Shown in pieces: positions 36,761 to 47,119 of a stretch of 64,000 bases of DNA. Where the stretch lies: assembly GCA_902632595.1 (NCBI GenBank), contig CACPDC010000004.1, positions 1 through 64,000 on the forward strand. The letters are read 5' to 3'. This stretch comes from an uncultured SAR116 cluster alpha proteobacterium (GTDB lineage: Bacteria; Pseudomonadota; Alphaproteobacteria; Puniceispirillales; Puniceispirillaceae). Within the stretch, counting starts at the first letter, position 1. Every line of letters starts with the position of its first letter. The notes beneath the pieces are model-generated. The model was given only the letters and a program-made list of their open reading frames with translations. It ran no database searches and was not told the DNA's origin. Made by a program: the position numbers and the translations under genes.

Positions 36761-39160
36761 TTAGCTTCGTAACGTTGCTGAACACTGTTTTTCAGCGGCA
36801 CTAATAATATCATTGCTTATCTTTTGAAGCTGAGTCTCCGTAAATGTAGCATCATCAGGAGTTAGCTGAACTTTGACTGCAATTGATTTTTTACCATGTC
36901 CAATTTCAGCACCCTCATAGACATCAAAAATACCTATATTAGAAATATGGTCTTTTGCAGCTGATTTGACAGCTTTTAGGAGTGAGCCAGCACTCACATT
37001 TTGATTCAGAATAAATGCAAAATCTCTCTCAACCGGCTGGAATGCAGAGAGCTTTAATAGGGAACGTGCGCCTATTTTCTTGCGTTTTAATGGCACAGCA
37101 CTTATGGAACAATCAAATGCTGCAACAGGCACTTTGATATCAAATTTACCAAGTATTTCTGGATGTAACATCCCAAAGTTTCCAATGGCTGTTTTACCTA
37201 ACATCATAGTACCAGATTGCCCTGGATGAAACCAATCTGGACCAGGCACTCTAATTTGAAGTGATTGTTGTGACACAGAAAGAACTTCGCAAATTTGTTC
37301 CATTATTTTCTTAGCATCGAAAGCATCTACAACACGCTCATTATTTTGCCAGTCCCCAGTATGATAATCTCCACTTAAAACCCCTGTACAGGAAAGAGTC
37401 TGGTCAGTCTCTCTTGTGCCTTGAAACACGGGACCAATCTCGAATAAGCGAATATTTTTAATACCACGATTCATATTTCTTAATAATGATTGCAGTAAAT
37501 TCGGAATAATCGAGGGTCTCATACAATCGAGGTCATTACTAATAGGATTTACTAGCTGTAGTGCCTCGCCTCCTCCATCAAACAATACGGCATTAGATTG
37601 CGCCATAAAAGAAAATGTTACTGCTTCAGTAAGTCCAGCGGCTACGAGCATACGGCGAAGATAAATCGGCCTTAATTGTTCATTTGAATAGGCTGGCTGA
37701 GCAACTACACTAGTTTTAGGAAGCGGCACCATCGGCAATTTATCGTATCCTGCCACTCGTATAATTTCTTCTACCAAATCTGCCTGTCCGTCCACATCGT
37801 TTCGCCATGCAGGTGGCATTACATCCCATCTTTCAGCTTGTTTCTGGTCAACAATAAAACCTAAATTTCTCAGAATGTTGTTCTGCTCTGTATTTTGCAG
37901 TTCGATGCCAGTCAATTGTTTAGTTAATTTTGGATTAAATGTGATATTGCGCTTCCATTTTACACCACTTCCAATACTCACCTCATGACTTATCTCACCA
38001 CCACAAATCTGCTGTACAAATCGTGCGATGTATCCAGATAACAAATTAGGAGACTCACCATCTAATCCACGCTCAAAGCGGTATCTTGCATCGGAATGAA
38101 TATTTAAAGTTCGTCCAGTAGCAGCAATGGTTATAGGATCAAACACAGCTATCTCCAGAAAAAGATTATTGGTAGACTCACTTATTCCAGTTCTTTGCCC
38201 TCCCATAATACCCGCTATATCGTCAGCGCCTTCTTTGTCCCCTATGACCAGCATGGCGGGTGTACATATATATTCTTTATCGTTTAGCGCGACTATCTTT
38301 TCTCCATTTTGCGCGCGTCTTATGAAAAGCGTATCGCCCTTAATTTTATCAGCATCAAAGGCGTGTAATGGTCTACCCAAATCAATCATAATATAATTCG
38401 TTATATCAACTAGTGCGGAGATAGGGCGTTGACCAACTGCAATCAACCTGTTTGCCATCCATTCTGGACAGTCATTATTGGACACATTTCGAAAATACCT
38501 ACCCGTAACTCTTGGAACAATTGCTTCACAATCTTCCGCTAGATCCCATTTGATTGGACTATCAAAGATGCCTTCAAGACCTGCTGTATCCAAAGGCTTT
38601 AATTTACCAATACCTGTAGCAGATAAATCACGGGCTATTCCTCTTACGCCTAAGCAATCGCCCCTATTTGGCGTAATTGCGATCTCAATTACAGGGTCAT
38701 TCAATTGCGCATGTTCAATGTAGGGTGTGCCTATCACCGCATCCTCTGCCAGTTCTATTATACCATCGCTGTCACCTTCCAGCGCAAGCTCCGAAAAGGC
38801 ACACAGCATACCGTTTGACTCCTGCCCGCGAATGGAACTTTTCTTTATTACTACATCAATACCAGGTACATATATGCCTACTGGAGCTAATACCGTTTTT
38901 AGACCAGTGCGAGCATTTGGAGCACCACAAACAACCTGTAGTAGATTGCCGCAATCATCTACGTTACATATCTGAAGTCTATCTGCTTCCGGATGGGGCT
39001 TTACGTCTTTGATTTCAACTATTCTAAAATTAGATAAACATTGAGAATGGTCGATAACTTCCTCCACCTCGTGACCTAATTTTATTAAACCATCACATAT
39101 TTCGTTTAGAGAGCAATCGGTATCCAAATGATCGAACAGCCAATTAAGGGTGAATTTCAT
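36761..39160 (-). CDS. pheT: Phenylalanine-tRNA ligase beta subunit
   Basis: This 799-residue subunit has the expected order: a tRNA-binding OB domain near residues 40-150 (HPEADRLQICNVD), B3/B4 editing domain, B5 domain and a C-terminal FDX anticodon-binding domain (FQPVERDFAFIL, about 705-798). GGGAG precedes the ATG. It is the last gene of the rpmI-rplT-pheS-pheT run, 12 bases after pheS. Confidence 0.97.
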   Translation of the reverse strand: MKFTLNWLFDHLDTDCSLNEICDGLIKLGHEVEEVIDHSQCLSNFRIVEIKDVKPHPEADRLQICNVDDCGNLLQVVCGAPNARTGLKTVLAPVGIYVPGIDVVIKKSSIRGQESNGMLCAFSELALEGDSDGIIELAEDAVIGTPYIEHAQLNDPVIEIAITPNRGDCLGVRGIARDLSATGIGKLKPLDTAGLEGIFDSPIKWDLAEDCEAIVPRVTGRYFRNVSNNDCPEWMANRLIAVGQRPISALVDITNYIMIDLGRPLHAFDADKIKGDTLFIRRAQNGEKIVALNDKEYICTPAMLVIGDKEGADDIAGIMGGQRTGISESTNNLFLEIAVFDPITIAATGRTLNIHSDARYRFERGLDGESPNLLSGYIARFVQQICGGEISHEVSIGSGVKWKRNITFNPKLTKQLTGIELQNTEQNNILRNLGFIVDQKQAERWDVMPPAWRNDVDGQADLVEEIIRVAGYDKLPMVPLPKTSVVAQPAYSNEQLRPIYLRRMLVAAGLTEAVTFSFMAQSNAVLFDGGGEALQLVNPISNDLDCMRPSIIPNLLQSLLRNMNRGIKNIRLFEIGPVFQGTRETDQTLSCTGVLSGDYHTGDWQNNERVVDAFDAKKIMEQICEVLSVSQQSLQIRVPGPDWFHPGQSGTMMLGKTAIGNFGMLHPEILGKFDIKVPVAAFDCSISAVPLKRKKIGARSLLKLSAFQPVERDFAFILNQNVSAGSLLKAVKSAAKDHISNIGIFDVYEGAEIGHGKKSIAVKVQLTPDDATFTETQLQKISNDIISAAEKQCSATLRS

Positions 39161-39172
39161 TAATAACTCCCA

Positions 39173-40246
39173 TTACGCCAAACCCGTATGCAAACCTGCA
39201 ACATCATGTGGCATAAACCCATAATGATGCAACCAACGCAAATCTGTATCATAAAAGGTACGTAAATCTGGAATGCCATATTTTAACATCGCAAGACGTT
39301 CAACGCCCATCCCAAAAGCGAACCCTTGAGTGGTGGCTGAGTCATAACCACAATTTTCAAGCACACGCGGATTTACCATTCCACTGCCAAGAATTTCTAA
39401 CCAGTCTTCACCAGCGCCAATCTTTAAGCCACCGCCCTCTCTGTTACAGCCAATATCTACCTCAGCAGAAGGCTCTGTAAATGGGAAATAACTCGGTCGA
39501 AATCGTACCGGCAATTCATCTACACCAAAAAAAGTACGACAGAATTCAATTAGTGTTGCTTTTAGATGGCCCATATGAATGTCTGGTCCGATTACCAATC
39601 CTTCACATTGATGAAACATAGGTGAGTGTGTTGCGTCATGATCTGATCGGTAAGTTCTACCCGGGACAATAATTCTAATGGGGGGTGAGGTGGAGCGCAT
39701 TGTTCTAATCTGTACAGGTGATGTATGCGTTCTGAGCACCGGTCGCTCACCAAACTCATCAGGCTGTAAATAGAATGTGTCGTGTTCTTGTCTTGCTGGG
39801 TGTTCTGGGGGAATATTAAGGGCCGTAAAATTGTGTTCATCAGTCTCTATTTCAGGGCCCTCAGCTATTACAAAACCCATATCTGCAAAAATGGCAGAAA
39901 TTTCTTCCATAGTTCTTGAGATGGGATGTATTGTTGCGTGAAGTGAGGGTCTTGAGGGGAGTGAAATATCAATTTTTTCAGTATTTAGCTTTTCTTCTAA
40001 AGCCTGTCTGGCTAAAAATAGCTGTTTTTCCGATAAACTAGAGAGTAATTCCTGCTTAATTGAATTTATTAACTGCCCTGCCTCTTTTCGTTTATCAGCA
40101 TCCATTTGACCAAGTTTACCAAGCTCTGCGGAGATTGCGCCCTTTTTACCAAGTGCAAACACCTTAATCTCATTGAGCTGTGCTAAATCACTCGCCGCTT
40201 GTATTTCCTTTAAAAACTTTTCCCGTAGGTAGTCAATATCTGCCAT
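39173..40246 (-). CDS. pheS: Phenylalanine-tRNA ligase alpha subunit
   Basis: This class II synthetase catalytic subunit of about 357 residues begins with a coiled-coil arm. Motif 2 (CEGLVIGPDIHMGHLK) and motif 3 (GFAFGMGVERLAMLKYGI) are visible. I choose the ATG at 40246 because the distance to LGKKG matches other PheS proteins. The frame reaches a TTG at 40264 only five bases after the rplT stop, so coupling from that codon is possible. Forms an alpha2-beta2 enzyme with PheT. Confidence 0.95.
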   Translation of the reverse strand: MADIDYLREKFLKEIQAASDLAQLNEIKVFALGKKGAISAELGKLGQMDADKRKEAGQLINSIKQELLSSLSEKQLFLARQALEEKLNTEKIDISLPSRPSLHATIHPISRTMEEISAIFADMGFVIAEGPEIETDEHNFTALNIPPEHPARQEHDTFYLQPDEFGERPVLRTHTSPVQIRTMRSTSPPIRIIVPGRTYRSDHDATHSPMFHQCEGLVIGPDIHMGHLKATLIEFCRTFFGVDELPVRFRPSYFPFTEPSAEVDIGCNREGGGLKIGAGEDWLEILGSGMVNPRVLENCGYDSATTQGFAFGMGVERLAMLKYGIPDLRTFYDTDLRWLHHYGFMPHDVAGLHTGLA

Positions 40247-40269
40247 TATAATATCAGGAGCCAATCCTA

Positions 40270-40626
40270 CTAGCTTGCTGCTTTTTGAGATTTTTCAACA
40301 AGTTCTGCGAAAGCCGCAGGCTCATGGACAGCTAGGTCAGCAAGCATTTTACGGTCAACCTCAATACCCGCCTTTATGAGACCTCCCATAAAGTTTGAAT
40401 AAGTAATCCCATTCAAGCGCGCGGCAGCGTTTATTCGTTGGATCCATAATGCTCTAAAATCACGTTTACGAACTCTCCTGTCGCGGTATGCGTATTGCCT
40501 TGCTTTATCAACTGCTTGTTTTGCCACTTTAAATGTATTTTTACGTCGACCATAATAGCCTTTGGCAGCTTTTATAACTTTGCGATGACGAGCATGTGTT
40601 GTTGTGCCTCTGCTTACTCGAGCCAT
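40270..40626 (-). CDS. rplT: 50S ribosomal protein L20
   Basis: This is a 118-residue L20, normal length. The basic N-terminal extension starts [15 protein letters not shown], and the core has [18 protein letters not shown] sequence reading [23 protein letters not shown] precedes the ATG. It is cotranscribed with rpmI, 24 bases upstream. In many bacteria L20 represses this operon by binding the leader. Confidence 0.98.
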   Translation of the reverse strand: MARVSRGTTTHARHRKVIKAAKGYYGRRKNTFKVAKQAVDKARQYAYRDRRVRKRDFRALWIQRINAAARLNGITYSNFMGGLIKAGIEVDRKMLADLAVHEPAAFAELVEKSQKAAS

Positions 40627-40650
40627 AATACTTCTCCTTATTTTGATATG

Positions 40651-40848
40651 TTAGGCGTAGGGAAGGAAGCCTTTTACGATCTTTGCATCTGCTGGATGAA
40701 GAATCATTGTTCCACGGGCTTGTCTCTTCATTTTTTGAGAGCGTCTGCGCAAATTATGGCTAAGGAAAGCTGCCGAGCCACGAACTTTTCCTTTTGCAGT
40801 GAGAGAGAAGCGCTTTTTAGCACCACTCTTTGTTTTTAGCTTGGGCAT
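40651..40848 (-). CDS. rpmI: 50S ribosomal protein L35
   Basis: This is a 65-residue L35 beginning MPKLKTKSGAKKRF, with the usual basic middle and the RRRSQKMKRQARGT segment. ATGAGGAT gives the ribosome binding site. It is the first gene after an internal promoter and a structured leader downstream of infC. Confidence 0.98.
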   Translation of the reverse strand: MPKLKTKSGAKKRFSLTAKGKVRGSAAFLSHNLRRRSQKMKRQARGTMILHPADAKIVKGFLPYA

Positions 40849-40933
40849 TTCATCCTCATTTCATTATAATTTGATTTAATCTTGCCGGCAGGGCATGCCC
40901 TTTCATGGCCCTTACTCGACAAATCTACAGCGT
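40849..40933 (-). promoter_or_regulatory. Leader of rpmI-rplT, possible L20 control region
   Basis: Between the promoter and rpmI, the minus-strand leader contains AGGGCATGCCCT, a self-complementary 12-mer, and TGCCGGCA, with GGGCC just before. These can form alternative hairpins, as expected for a ribosomal-protein autoregulatory leader. Binding by L20 is inference. Confidence 0.45.
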
Positions 40934-40962
40934 TATATACTAGCTGCAGGTTATAAAATCAA
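40934..40962 (-). promoter_or_regulatory. Internal promoter for rpmI-rplT-pheST
   Basis: On the minus strand, TTGATT (40957-40962), a 17-base spacer, then TATATA (40934-40939), close to the sigma-70 consensus. It lies 86-114 bases upstream of rpmI and would allow L35/L20/PheST transcription independent of thrS-infC. Confidence 0.65.
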
Positions 40963-41055
40963 TAATAATTTAACTACTTAAAATTGAGGACTCCAAAATA
41001 TATTAATTGGACGTCTGCCGCAGAAAAACGCAAATATCAAGGTTTCTTAAAAATG

Positions 41056-41592
41056 TTATTTTGGTGCAAGCACCATTGTCATTTGTCGGCCTTCCATCTT
41101 TGGCATCGACTCGATTTTTGCAAATTCATCTATATCTTCTCGAACACGCGACAACAATTCCGAACCAAGTTCAACGTGAGCCATTTCACGACCTCTAAAC
41201 CTCAATGTAATCTTTACTTTATCACCGCCATCCAGAAATTTACGCACAGCCTTCATTTTGACTTGATAGTCGTGCTGATCAATGTTGGGTCGGAGCTTGA
41301 TTTCTTTGACTTCAATGATTTTTTGTTTTTTTCGAGCCTCATTAGCTCGTTTTTGAGCTTGGTATTTATGCTTACCATAATCTAGTATTTTACACACTGG
41401 TGGCTCTGCATTTGGCTGAAGTTCTACCAGGTCGAGTCCCAGTTCCTCTGCTTTATTCATGGCTTCGTCTATGGATAAAATCCCGAGTTGTTCTCCGTCA
41501 GGGTCGATGCATCTGACGGACTGTGAACTTATCATCTCATTTATCCTTGGACCATCTGAAGAAGATGGTATCTCTTGTCTTGGACGTACTAT
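41056..41592 (-). CDS. infC: Translation initiation factor IF-3, apparent AUA start
   Basis: This IF-3 has an N-terminal domain with [15 protein letters not shown] and a C-terminal domain with [14 protein letters not shown] sequence reading [14 protein letters not shown]. The first ATG (41535) would remove the conserved GPRINE lead-in. The frame continues upstream without a stop for 19 codons to an ATA at 41590-41592, which has GGAG six bases in front and an in-frame TAA immediately before it. Start at AUA gives 178 residues, the family norm. Rare start codons (AUU in E. coli) are a known autoregulatory feature of infC. It follows thrS in the classical order. Confidence 0.93.
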   Translation of the reverse strand: MVRPRQEIPSSSDGPRINEMISSQSVRCIDPDGEQLGILSIDEAMNKAEELGLDLVELQPNAEPPVCKILDYGKHKYQAQKRANEARKKQKIIEVKEIKLRPNIDQHDYQVKMKAVRKFLDGGDKVKITLRFRGREMAHVELGSELLSRVREDIDEFAKIESMPKMEGRQMTMVLAPK

Positions 41593-41706
41593 TTAATTCT
41601 CCATAATAGTTTACAATTCTTAACCGCCTTATTATTTATATCATTAACGAGGACTAATTGTTAGTCATACGTTGAAATTTGGTAGATTGCAAGTAAGCGA
41701 TATTTG

Positions 41707-43638
41707 TTATTTTGTATTTTTTGCCAAATCAGGAGGCATACATTCTAATTGAAGAAATGAATTTACTTCACTCAAACTCATTACTTCTTGGTTTTTAGAA
41801 CCTAACTGTCGCAGTGCAACAGTTCTGCTTTCTTCTTCCCGCCCACCAGCAGCTAGAATAAAGGGCACCTTTGCATTACTGTGTTCTCTTATCTTAAAAC
41901 CAATTTTTTCATTTCTTAGATCAATGTGAACTCTTATTCCTACATTTTTTAAGTCTCTGTAAACTAAATTTGCATAATCATTCGAAGACTCTGTGATTGG
42001 TGCAATTACTACCTGAACCGGTGATAACCAAGGCGGCATTTTGCCAGAATACTGCTCGATTAAAATGCCTATCCATCTTTCCAAAGAACCTAAAATTGCA
42101 CGATGTAACATAACGGGACGCTTCCGCTTACCATTTTCATCAACATATTCAGCACCCAGTCGCTCGGGCAAAATAAAATCGACCTGCAACGTACCACATT
42201 GCCAGTCTCGACCAATTGCATCCGTTAAAACAAATTCCAACTTAGGACCGTAGAACGCGCCTTCTCCTGGATTGGAAGATGTTTCTATACCTGCTGCTTT
42301 AGTTGCGGAAGTTAGAGCTTGCTCTGCTTTATCCCATGTTTTATCGTCGCCTGCTCGCACTTCTGGGCGGTCCGAAAATTTCACTCTTATATCGGAAAAA
42401 CCGAAATCCGCGTAGATATCCTTTAACAAATTGCAAAACGCAACTGACTCAGAATTGATTTGTTCTTCCGTACAGAAAATATGTGCATCATCTTGTGTGA
42501 AAGCACGCACCCTCATAATTCCGTGCAATGCGCCAGATGGTTCATTTCTGTGGCAAGAGCCAAATTCTGCCATACGGAGGGGCAAATCGCGATATGATTT
42601 CACACCCTGTCGATAAATTTGCACATGACCAGGGCAATTCATTGGTTTAAGAGCCAATATTTTATCGTCTTTTGTATTAGCAGTAAACATATTTTCACCG
42701 AATTTTTCCCAGTGACCGGATTCCTCCCATAAACTTTTATCAATCATTTGCGGTGTCTTTACCTCCTGATAATTCTCAGAATTAAGCCGCCTTCTAATGT
42801 AGCTCTCAATTTCTCGATAAAGAGTCCAACCGTTTGGATGCCAAAAAATTGAGCCCGCAGCTTCTTCCTGCAAATGAAATAAATTCAGCGCTTTCCCTAA
42901 TTTTCTATGATCTCTTTTTTCTGCCTCTTCCAGCATAGTCAAATAAGTCTCAAGATCTGCTTCCTTTAAGAAAGCGGTCCCATATATTCTTTGAAGCATA
43001 GGATTATTCGAGTCTCCACGCCAATAGGCACCAGCAACCTTCATGAGCTTAAAAGCATGACCTACTTTTTTTGTTGATAGCATATGTGGACCTCGACAGA
43101 GATCAATGAATTCGCCTTGTTGATAATAACTAACAGTTTCACTCTCTGGGATTGCCTCAACTAACTCGATTTTGAATGGTTCATTTCGGTCTTTATAGAA
43201 CCGTACTGCTTCCTCTCTACTCCATTCACCACGAATTATCTGCTCATCACGGTCTACAATCTCATGCATTCTCTTTTCTATAGAGACCAAATCATCTGAA
43301 CTAAATGGATTTTCTCTATAAAAATCATAATAAAAACCATTTTCGATCGCAGGACCAATGGTCACTTGTGTTTCTGGGTAAAGTTCCAAAACTGCCTCTG
43401 CTAGGATGTGCGCACAATCATGCCTAATTAACTCTAAGCAATAATCATCTTTCTTTGTAATTAATCGAATTTCACTATCTTCATCTATTATTCTATTGAT
43501 ATCCCAATGATTTCCATTAACAACAGCTGAAAGAGCTGCCTTTTCAAGACCAGGGCCTATATCTGCTGCAATTTGACCCGCTGTTACAGGGCCATCATAG
43601 TGCCGCTCGGACCCATCTGGGAGAGCAATTTTCGGCAT
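41707..43638 (-). CDS. thrS: Threonine-tRNA ligase
   Basis: This 643-residue class II synthetase has TGS domain (residues 1-62), SAD editing domain ([12 protein letters not shown], about 72-225), catalytic core with [28 protein letters not shown] near 335-365, and anticodon-binding domain from about 545. AAGGAAAAAG precedes the ATG. Length is normal. It is followed by infC 114 bases later. The upstream glycosyltransferase gene is on the same strand, 51 bases away. Confidence 0.97.
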   Translation of the reverse strand: MPKIALPDGSERHYDGPVTAGQIAADIGPGLEKAALSAVVNGNHWDINRIIDEDSEIRLITKKDDYCLELIRHDCAHILAEAVLELYPETQVTIGPAIENGFYYDFYRENPFSSDDLVSIEKRMHEIVDRDEQIIRGEWSREEAVRFYKDRNEPFKIELVEAIPESETVSYYQQGEFIDLCRGPHMLSTKKVGHAFKLMKVAGAYWRGDSNNPMLQRIYGTAFLKEADLETYLTMLEEAEKRDHRKLGKALNLFHLQEEAAGSIFWHPNGWTLYREIESYIRRRLNSENYQEVKTPQMIDKSLWEESGHWEKFGENMFTANTKDDKILALKPMNCPGHVQIYRQGVKSYRDLPLRMAEFGSCHRNEPSGALHGIMRVRAFTQDDAHIFCTEEQINSESVAFCNLLKDIYADFGFSDIRVKFSDRPEVRAGDDKTWDKAEQALTSATKAAGIETSSNPGEGAFYGPKLEFVLTDAIGRDWQCGTLQVDFILPERLGAEYVDENGKRKRPVMLHRAILGSLERWIGILIEQYSGKMPPWLSPVQVVIAPITESSNDYANLVYRDLKNVGIRVHIDLRNEKIGFKIREHSNAKVPFILAAGGREEESRTVALRQLGSKNQEVMSLSEVNSFLQLECMPPDLAKNTK

Positions 43639-43689
43639 AAACTTTTTCCTTATTTAAATACACTGAATACTTGTCAGAATTTAACTTGA

Positions 43690-44877
43690 TCACTTCCCTA
43701 AAACAAGTGGAGAAAATCCCTTTTCAAGAAGAAGCTCTCTATAAATATCCAGAGTAGATTTTGTCATCTTTTTTATGCTAAAACGTCGTTTTACATTAGA
43801 TTGAGCTAATTTTGACAAATTATCTCTTTCTGAGCCAGATATACCTAATGCTTTTTCGAGAGATAGCGCTAAACTAGCGACATCATTTGGCTTTGCGAGC
43901 CATCCAGTTTTTTCATTTAAAATAGTTTCCTTAGCACCACCATGTTCAAATGCAACAACTGGTCTCCCCATTGCTTGTGCCTCTATAGCAATTCTACCAA
44001 ACGGTTCTGGATAAACTGAGGGCATTACAACTACGTCGGCCAACATTAATGCAGCTGGCATATCTCGTGTTGAGCGAGCAATACGTACATTCGCACCAAG
44101 ACCTAATTCCACCGATTTTTTCTCCAAAATCTCAACGAATCTGGTATTAGCGTCACCCGCTCCTAATAATACAATTGCCACATCTAGATGTTCTAATTTA
44201 GAGATTGCATGCAACAACATAATATGTCCTTTCCAACTAGTAGGACGCGCAGGCAACATAACTACAGGTAGGTCATCCGGCAAACCAATTCTCTCTGCCT
44301 CATTGATTATACGTTGTTGTGTGACATTTTTTGGATCAAAAATTGAGAGGTCAACTCCTCTATGAATCACGTTTAAAGATAAACTTTCTACTAGTTTTGG
44401 AAACTGATATTCAATTACAGATTTCGTGTATTCTGATATTGCAATTATTTCGTCAGCGTAAAGCATTTGTTTGTTATAAGCGCGTTTAAAAAGGTTTGTT
44501 GCCTCAAACTTACCATGAATAGTAGCAACAGTTGGAATAGACAAAGATTTTGCTACCGGTAAACTAATCCATGCTGGCGCTCTCGAGCGTACATGCACTA
44601 TGTCGACATTCTCCCCTAAAAAAATTTTGCGCAACCTAGGTTTTATCAACATCCAAGAGACCGGATTCTTTTGATTTACGGGCAAATTGATATGTTTTGC
44701 ACCTACACGTTTCAGTTGAGATTCTAACATACCACCTGAACTAATGACAATCGGCCTCCAGCCAATATCGCTGATCGCTTGTGCGGTCTCAACAGTTCCT
44801 CTCTCAACACCACCATTGTGTAGTGCTGGGATTATTTGTGCAATTACAGGTCTAACCAAATTTGTTTTTTGTGACAT
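43690..44877 (-). CDS. Glycosyltransferase family 4 (GT-B)
   Basis: This is a 395-residue GT-B enzyme. The N-terminal acceptor domain starts IAQIIPALHNGGVERGTVE, a typical GT4 glycine loop. The C-terminal donor domain has VVMLPARPTSWKGH near residue 208 and the E-x7-E motif in PSVYPEPFGRIAIEAQAMGRP near 290. It transfers sugars from a nucleotide donor to lipopolysaccharide or another envelope glycan (inference). It stands alone on the minus strand upstream of thrS. Confidence 0.9.
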   Translation of the reverse strand: MSQKTNLVRPVIAQIIPALHNGGVERGTVETAQAISDIGWRPIVISSGGMLESQLKRVGAKHINLPVNQKNPVSWMLIKPRLRKIFLGENVDIVHVRSRAPAWISLPVAKSLSIPTVATIHGKFEATNLFKRAYNKQMLYADEIIAISEYTKSVIEYQFPKLVESLSLNVIHRGVDLSIFDPKNVTQQRIINEAERIGLPDDLPVVMLPARPTSWKGHIMLLHAISKLEHLDVAIVLLGAGDANTRFVEILEKKSVELGLGANVRIARSTRDMPAALMLADVVVMPSVYPEPFGRIAIEAQAMGRPVVAFEHGGAKETILNEKTGWLAKPNDVASLALSLEKALGISGSERDNLSKLAQSNVKRRFSIKKMTKSTLDIYRELLLEKGFSPLVLGK

Positions 44878-45024
44878 ATTAAGATAAGTTTCTTTTTATA
44901 AAAGTTGGAAAGACAGTTATTGCTCGAACACTTTTAAGCTTAGTTAATAATTTAGGCAATAAGTAAGTCAAAGAAAACTTTGAGCAAATACTTTAAATAT
45001 GTACCAATTTAAAAAGCGTTGATT

Positions 45025-45807
45025 ATGCAGACAAATAAATTACCGAAAATTAAATTTTTACCCACGAAACGAGGATATAGGCTTGCTTATCAGGTTCATA
45101 GATCAAAACAACCTCAAAATAAAAAAAGTGGAATATTATTTCTACATGGTCACGGCTCCGACATGTTTGGGAGTAAAGCAGAAGTAATGATGGATTGGGC
45201 CATTCAGAAAGATGTGGATTTTACAAGATTCGATTTATTTGGGCACGGGCAAACTGGAGGGGATATAATGACAGCCACAGTAGGCCAATGGATAAACGAC
45301 ACATGTGATATTTTTGATAATTTGTTAGACAAAAAACAAATATTAGTTGGTTCATCTCTTGGTGGGTGGCTTATGTTATCTCTGTGCAAATATCGTTCTG
45401 AAAAGATAGATAGCCTAGTCGGCATAGCAGCAGCACCTGATTTTACAAAGGGTCTTATCTGGGAAACGCTAGATAAATTAGAGCAAGAAAGATTTCATAC
45501 TCAAGGCTACTTAACAATAGCTAACCCTTACGGTGAAGCAGATGTAATCTACCCGTATCGACTTATTGAGGAAGCAGAAAATCACTTGGTATTGGAGCAC
45601 CCTATTGAATTCCATGGAAGGGTGATTTTACACCACGGATTATGTGACGCTGAAGTGCCATGGCAAACATCAATCGAAATAGCAAAAAAATTACGTTCCA
45701 ATAAGGTTGAGATACACCTAGATAAATCAGCAAATCATCGATACTCTAATACAGAACAGTTAAATGCCCTTCTTCAAAGCCTGGAAGAACTTACTTCTAT
45801 AAAATGA
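45025..45807 (+). CDS. Alpha/beta hydrolase (ABHD10/thioesterase-like)
   Basis: This 260-residue protein has the alpha/beta-hydrolase layout: ILFLHGHGSDMFGSK oxyanion segment near residue 38, nucleophile elbow VGSSLGGW near 113, Asp in HHGLCDAEVPW near 210 and His in SANHRYS near 240. The series resembles ABHD10-type thioesterases of alphaproteobacteria. I take the ATG at 45025; a TTG at 45019 is also in frame. Substrate unknown. Confidence 0.87.
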   Translation: MQTNKLPKIKFLPTKRGYRLAYQVHRSKQPQNKKSGILFLHGHGSDMFGSKAEVMMDWAIQKDVDFTRFDLFGHGQTGGDIMTATVGQWINDTCDIFDNLLDKKQILVGSSLGGWLMLSLCKYRSEKIDSLVGIAAAPDFTKGLIWETLDKLEQERFHTQGYLTIANPYGEADVIYPYRLIEEAENHLVLEHPIEFHGRVILHHGLCDAEVPWQTSIEIAKKLRSNKVEIHLDKSANHRYSNTEQLNALLQSLEELTSIK

Positions 45808-45880
45808 AACATCGAAAATTTATTAATATTAAAAACCTAAAACAAATCTTTAATCGCGTTTTTTTTCACAATATATAGAT

Positions 45881-46558
45881 TCAAAAATCTAACAATGAAT
45901 AGTGAGCCGAAGGTGCAACACCTGTTAATTGATCACTTAACAAATCCCTAAAATTGGGGCGTGACTTAATCTTCATATACCATGACGCTGCCGAAGGATA
46001 TTTGTCCCATTGAACATCGCCAAAATAATCTAATATAGAGATTTGAGCTGCAGCAGAAAAATCAGCAAGCGATAGCTGAGCACCAACAAGACAGCTATTT
46101 TGCTCCGTTAACCAATTAAGATAGCCAAGGTGCACTTGTGCATTCGAAAGTCCTGTTCGGATGTTAAATGAGGAAGCATCTGTGCCACTCTCAAAACGCT
46201 TTATGACCCTTTCGTGTAATAAAGGCAAACCCACTTCATAATAAAATTTATCATCAAACCAGTCTAGCAAACGTCTTATCTCAGCACGTTGAACGCTTGA
46301 ACCTGGAAGCAACCTAGAATCAGGCCTCGTCTCTTCAATCCATTCACTAATTGCTCTCGAACCAGATATTACAATTTCGTCGTTGTATTGAAAAACGGGT
46401 AATGAGCCCGCAGGATTAATAGCCAAAAATTCTTCATCTCGTTGCCACGGAAGATGATGGACTAACTCAAAATCATATTGGTATTCCGCAAGCTGAAGAC
46501 GGATAAACCTGCTTGCCGGTGATAATGGAAAATGATGTAATTGAGGCCTAAAGTTCAT
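45881..46558 (-). CDS. Glutathione S-transferase family protein
   Basis: This 225-residue protein has an N-terminal thioredoxin-like domain (residues 1-80) with LPVFQYNDEIVISGSRAISEWIEE, which contains the Pro and the glutathione-gamma-glutamyl contact Ser. An all-helical C-terminal domain follows (LSLADFSAAAQIS near 165). No catalytic Ser/Cys can be assigned firmly near the N-terminus. Cytoplasmic. Function likely detoxification or stress-related. Confidence 0.87.
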   Translation of the reverse strand: MNFRPQLHHFPLSPASRFIRLQLAEYQYDFELVHHLPWQRDEEFLAINPAGSLPVFQYNDEIVISGSRAISEWIEETRPDSRLLPGSSVQRAEIRRLLDWFDDKFYYEVGLPLLHERVIKRFESGTDASSFNIRTGLSNAQVHLGYLNWLTEQNSCLVGAQLSLADFSAAAQISILDYFGDVQWDKYPSAASWYMKIKSRPNFRDLLSDQLTGVAPSAHYSLLDF

Positions 46559-46600
46559 GTGATAAATCTGTCTGATTTAATTTCAAATAAAGATATATTT

Positions 46601-47119
46601 TCAACAAATATCTGGCAAGGTAGTTAATGGTTTGTTACTGACTTTTTCTAAATACAGATCTCGCAAATTAATATATTGCAGTCTTTGCCTCTCGATAGAA
46701 CCTGGCCAAAGCAAATTTTCTGGAACAGGTTTGAACCCAAATTTTGGGAAAAAATAAGGTTCTCCTGAGACAAGGCAAAAATTCCAACCACTATTTTTGA
46801 TCATCTTTAGAGAAGAGGTTATTAATAGTGAACCAATACCTTTTCCTTTTAAGTGATCTCTCACTACCAAAGGACCCAAGAGAAGTGAGTTATATTCAGC
46901 AATCTTTATTGGCCAATATTGTAAGCTTGCTACTATTTCTTCATGATGCAAGTGAAAAGTATCTAAAACTATCAATCCAAGTTTTTCTATGGGTTTTGAT
47001 TTTCGAAATTTCCAGACCGACCGGTCTAAATAGTCATGTCCAAATTCCTCTATTATCATTTGATGCACAGATTGTTTGTCTTTGGGGAGATAAGACCTTA
47101 ATTTGTAACGATCTGACAT
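46601..47119 (-). CDS. GNAT family N-acetyltransferase
   Basis: This is a 172-residue acetyltransferase with the acetyl-CoA binding motif GPLVVRDHLKGKGIGSLLI near residues 82-100 (Q/R-x-x-G-x-G/A form KGKGIG). The C-terminal LVSGEPYFFPKFGFKPV fits the YhbS-like subgroup. It lies 42 bases upstream of the GST gene on the same strand. Substrate unknown. Confidence 0.9.
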   Translation of the reverse strand: MSDRYKLRSYLPKDKQSVHQMIIEEFGHDYLDRSVWKFRKSKPIEKLGLIVLDTFHLHHEEIVASLQYWPIKIAEYNSLLLGPLVVRDHLKGKGIGSLLITSSLKMIKNSGWNFCLVSGEPYFFPKFGFKPVPENLLWPGSIERQRLQYINLRDLYLEKVSNKPLTTLPDIC

